A DNA stretch of 47,796 nt. Origin: Bacteroidales bacterium (lineage in GTDB: Bacteria > Bacteroidota > Bacteroidia > Bacteroidales > P3). Position numbers and translations under genes: made by a program. Of this stretch, positions 46,152 through 47,796 are shown one piece after another. The stretch covers positions 1 through 47,796 of the forward strand of contig JAGCUZ010000064.1 in the NCBI GenBank assembly GCA_017962615.1. The letters are read 5' to 3'. Every line of letters begins with the position of its first letter. Position 1 is the stretch's first letter. The notes beneath the pieces are model-generated. The model did no database searches. It was not told the DNA's origin and saw only the letters and a program-made list of their open reading frames with translations.

Positions 46152-47044
46152 ACTCCGCTAACACCTTTTAAATTAGAAAACGAAGAGGTTGCATTGGATA
46201 ATTTCTTGTTGGAATCGAAATAAGTGCTACTAAGTGGAGGTGACACGAAAGAATGTATATTGTTGTATTCTGGTGGCAATAAACCATTAAGGGCTTTGTA
46301 TGAAGACGAAATTGCTTGTAAACGGGATTGCTCAATGGATTCTGAATATTTTTTGTAAAAGCAAGGATATTTTTGCGATATTTGTTTTTGTCGTTCATAT
46401 GGGCCAATCTTATATATTTCTTTGCCCGTGGCATTATATTGTTTGGGATCAAGCACTTTGTCTATATTGGGTTCTGTCTTCAAACGTGTAGCAATAGACG
46501 CTGCAACAACATTTCTGTCTTGCTCCGTGCAGTTAATATTACCCATTTCGGCATATACAGCCCGGAAGGTTTTTCCCAGTTTTGAGTCTAGGCTGACAAC
46601 TTCTCCGGAATTCAATAAAGAATTATATCTTTCTTGTTGAGATTTACTCATAGAAGAGTATGAATCATGCCCCATCCTCTCTATCGTGTTATATGCATGA
46701 TCACTTAATAAGACTATCTGGTCCTTTCCATCTTCTATATGCTTACACGTGCCAGTTTTTTTATTGACAATGTCGGTCTCTATTGTTTCTCTACCATTAG
46801 GGTCCACTAGTTTCACGGGGTTCCAGGAACAATAGGCGTAAGGATTTATGGCTGGGTATTTATCAGCCATGGGGTCGACGGAGAGCCACATGGTCATTAG
46901 CTCGTGGTCCATGTAGCGGGCGCCGAAGTGGCCGTAGCCGGTTTCGGCATCCTTCTCTTTCCCGGAGGAAACAGAGGGGTAAAACCGCACATTTTTCGTG
47001 CGGTTTGGCGGGGTGGGGTTATGTACAAGTTGGGGGTTGACCAC
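46136..47044 (-). CDS. Orphan RHS core with cell-wall-hydrolase-like toxin domain
   Basis: 302 residues from GTG 47044, with a stop three codons upstream of that area. The RHS core is about residues 28-89 (SGKEKDAETGYGHFGARYMD, LSVDPMADKYP, NPYAYCSWNPVKLVDPNGRE). The C-terminal region contains FRAVYAEMGNINCTEQDRNVVAASI, then KVLDPKQYNATGKEIYK. This order of a Glu after AVYA, a QDR helix and an NATG-containing strand resembles SleB/Hydrolase_2-like peptidoglycan hydrolases, so the toxin probably acts on the wall (inferred). The RHS barrel is missing. It begins near the DUF1871-like gene and overlaps its putative immunity lipoprotein. Confidence 0.65.
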   Translation of the reverse strand: MVNPQLVHNPTPPNRTKNVRFYPSVSSGKEKDAETGYGHFGARYMDHELMTMWLSVDPMADKYPAINPYAYCSWNPVKLVDPNGRETIETDIVNKKTGTCKHIEDGKDQIVLLSDHAYNTIERMGHDSYSSMSKSQQERYNSLLNSGEVVSLDSKLGKTFRAVYAEMGNINCTEQDRNVVAASIATRLKTEPNIDKVLDPKQYNATGKEIYKIGPYERQKQISQKYPCFYKKYSESIEQSRLQAISSSYKALNGLLPPEYNNIHSFVSPPLSSTYFDSNKKLSNATSSFSNLKGVSGVWRLK

Positions 47045-47074
47045 TATCTCTGTCGCTTATTTTAAGGAGAATAT

Positions 47075-47320
47075 TTAGTGAATATGATAGATGACCTTGC
47101 TGATATTAAAGACATCAGCTTTAACACATTCTAATGTGTGGTCAATCTCCATTGTTTCTAGTATATGTTCCATGCATTTCGTCAAATCCCCCCAGTTGCC
47201 TTTTGATGCTAAAATTGATGGTATGTATTTTTTATATTCATTCCTAGACACGGATGAGTCAACACACAATGGATTCCATTCGGACAGGATATCGTTGATT
47301 TTTTCTTCTATCTTTGTCAT
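47075..47320 (-). CDS. DUF1871-like protein, putative immunity
   Basis: 81 residues from ATG 47320, one nucleotide after the toxin TAA (TAATATG). A longer frame from 47356 is possible but overlaps the toxin. KIEEKINDILSEWNPLCVDSSVSRNEYKKYIPSIL recalls DUF1871, a helical family repeatedly found next to polymorphic toxins. It has no signal peptide, so it would protect the cytosol, unlike the two lipoproteins in this array. The assignment is tentative. Confidence 0.55.
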   Translation of the reverse strand: MTKIEEKINDILSEWNPLCVDSSVSRNEYKKYIPSILASKGNWGDLTKCMEHILETMEIDHTLECVKADVFNISKVIYHIH

Positions 47321-47321
47321 A

Positions 47322-47796
47322 TTATTTATGTATTTTACCAGTATCCCCTTTTCCATAAACAGTTACGATTTTCCCTTTGTCATTAACAATAACTGTATTG
47401 TTACGGTAGGTATACCTGCTCTGTACATTAGAGTATTTATCAGGGCCTTTTATCAAATCACCTTTTTTTATGATTTTTTGGATATCTTTCATTGAGAACC
47501 CCCTATCTACAGCCCTTTGTGCTGCATGTTCGGTTAACACAATGGTTTCGTCTGACGACAAGGCTCCTAATGGAGAGCACACACCCCATAACTCAGACAA
47601 TCCAATGAGCGATCCGATACTTATAACAGCACCCATAGTAACAGGATTACCCCAGAAATCCGCTGCACTCTGATGGATGCTTTGGACCAAAGGATTCCTC
47701 ATGGTGCGCTCAAAATCAGTCAGGGTTTCTGTAACAGAAACCTCCCTCAAGGGTTTAGAGGAGTGGGTATTACCGTATTGGTCGCCATATACGAAT
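47322..47796 (-). CDS. DUF4258-like toxin domain, truncated by the window edge
   Basis: The frame is open to position 47796, with extra residues before the first internal start at 47750 (FVYGDQYGNTHSSKPLREV), so the gene continues beyond the window. A hydrophobic stretch (about 36-60 from 47750: PVTMGAVISIGSLIGLSELWG) precedes the terminal domain HAAQRAVDRGFSMKDIQKIIKKG...RYTYRNNTVIVNDKGKIVTVYG, typical of DUF4258 (BECR/colicin-like fold, predicted RNase). It ends 1 nt before a putative immunity gene. It is likely the C-terminus of a larger polymorphic toxin. Confidence 0.65.
   Translation of the reverse strand, partial: FVYGDQYGNTHSSKPLREVSVTETLTDFERTMRNPLVQSIHQSAADFWGNPVTMGAVISIGSLIGLSELWGVCSPLGALSSDETIVLTEHAAQRAVDRGFSMKDIQKIIKKGDLIKGPDKYSNVQSRYTYRNNTVIVNDKGKIVTVYGKGDTGKIHK

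Overview
The window looks like a chromosomal piece of a Bacteroidales (Bacteroidota) bacterium. The evidence is type IX secretion (T9SS) sorting domains of both type A and type B, a PorX-type response regulator, GLPGLI-like and TonB-C secreted proteins, 'TACxK'-type lipoboxes, promoter-like TTTG-N20-TAnnTTTG boxes, and A-rich leaders instead of strong Shine-Dalgarno sites. Most of the window is GC-rich. The last ~4 kb (about 43.7-47.8 kb) is clearly AT-richer. Genus cannot be told from the sequence alone.

Layout: 1-483 is noncoding, with a dispersed hairpin element and several short palindromes; a tRNA-Ser(UGA) follows at 484-568 (minus). 719-5754 (plus) holds a TonB-C protein, two secreted proteins and ftsK. 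5807-9255 (plus) is an operon behind a well-matched promoter: a 38-codon leader ORF, three tiny lipoproteins that share four cysteines (CRC...C...C), a MauE/DoxX-like protein fused to a CPYC thioredoxin-like domain, and a polysaccharide flippase. 9447-11012 is a lipoprotein with a C-terminal Fib_succ_major/DUF1566-like domain; it converges on a T9SS type B protein (11009-14250, minus) that is split by a one-base frameshift inside an FnIII domain. A 1.8-kb noncoding region full of repeats separates that gene from a divergent 3,883-residue T9SS type B adhesin (16091-27742). Nearly identical 29-bp elements sit upstream of both genes in mirror orientation.

27739-31828 (plus) is a housekeeping run: folP (overlapping the adhesin stop), cdaA, cdsA, psd and an RluA-family pseudouridine synthase. 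Then come a gingipain-like C25 protease with a type A sorting domain (31881-35765), mfd and tex. porX, the T9SS-linked response regulator with a PglZ domain, is on the minus strand (41665-43221). The gaps from 30.3 to 41.7 kb carry a recurrent short palindromic repeat family.

43.6-47.8 kb (minus) is an accessory array of three orphan polymorphic-toxin modules, each tightly coupled to a putative immunity gene: a DUF4258-like toxin with a DUF1871-like protein, an RHS core plus wall-hydrolase-like domain with a lipoprotein, and an RHS core plus Ntox44-like domain with a lipoprotein. The array ends in a small secreted protein and a strong intrinsic terminator. The best candidates for something undescribed are the four-cysteine lipoprotein/redox operon, the repeat-rich divergent control region between the two T9SS adhesins, and the RHS toxin-immunity array.
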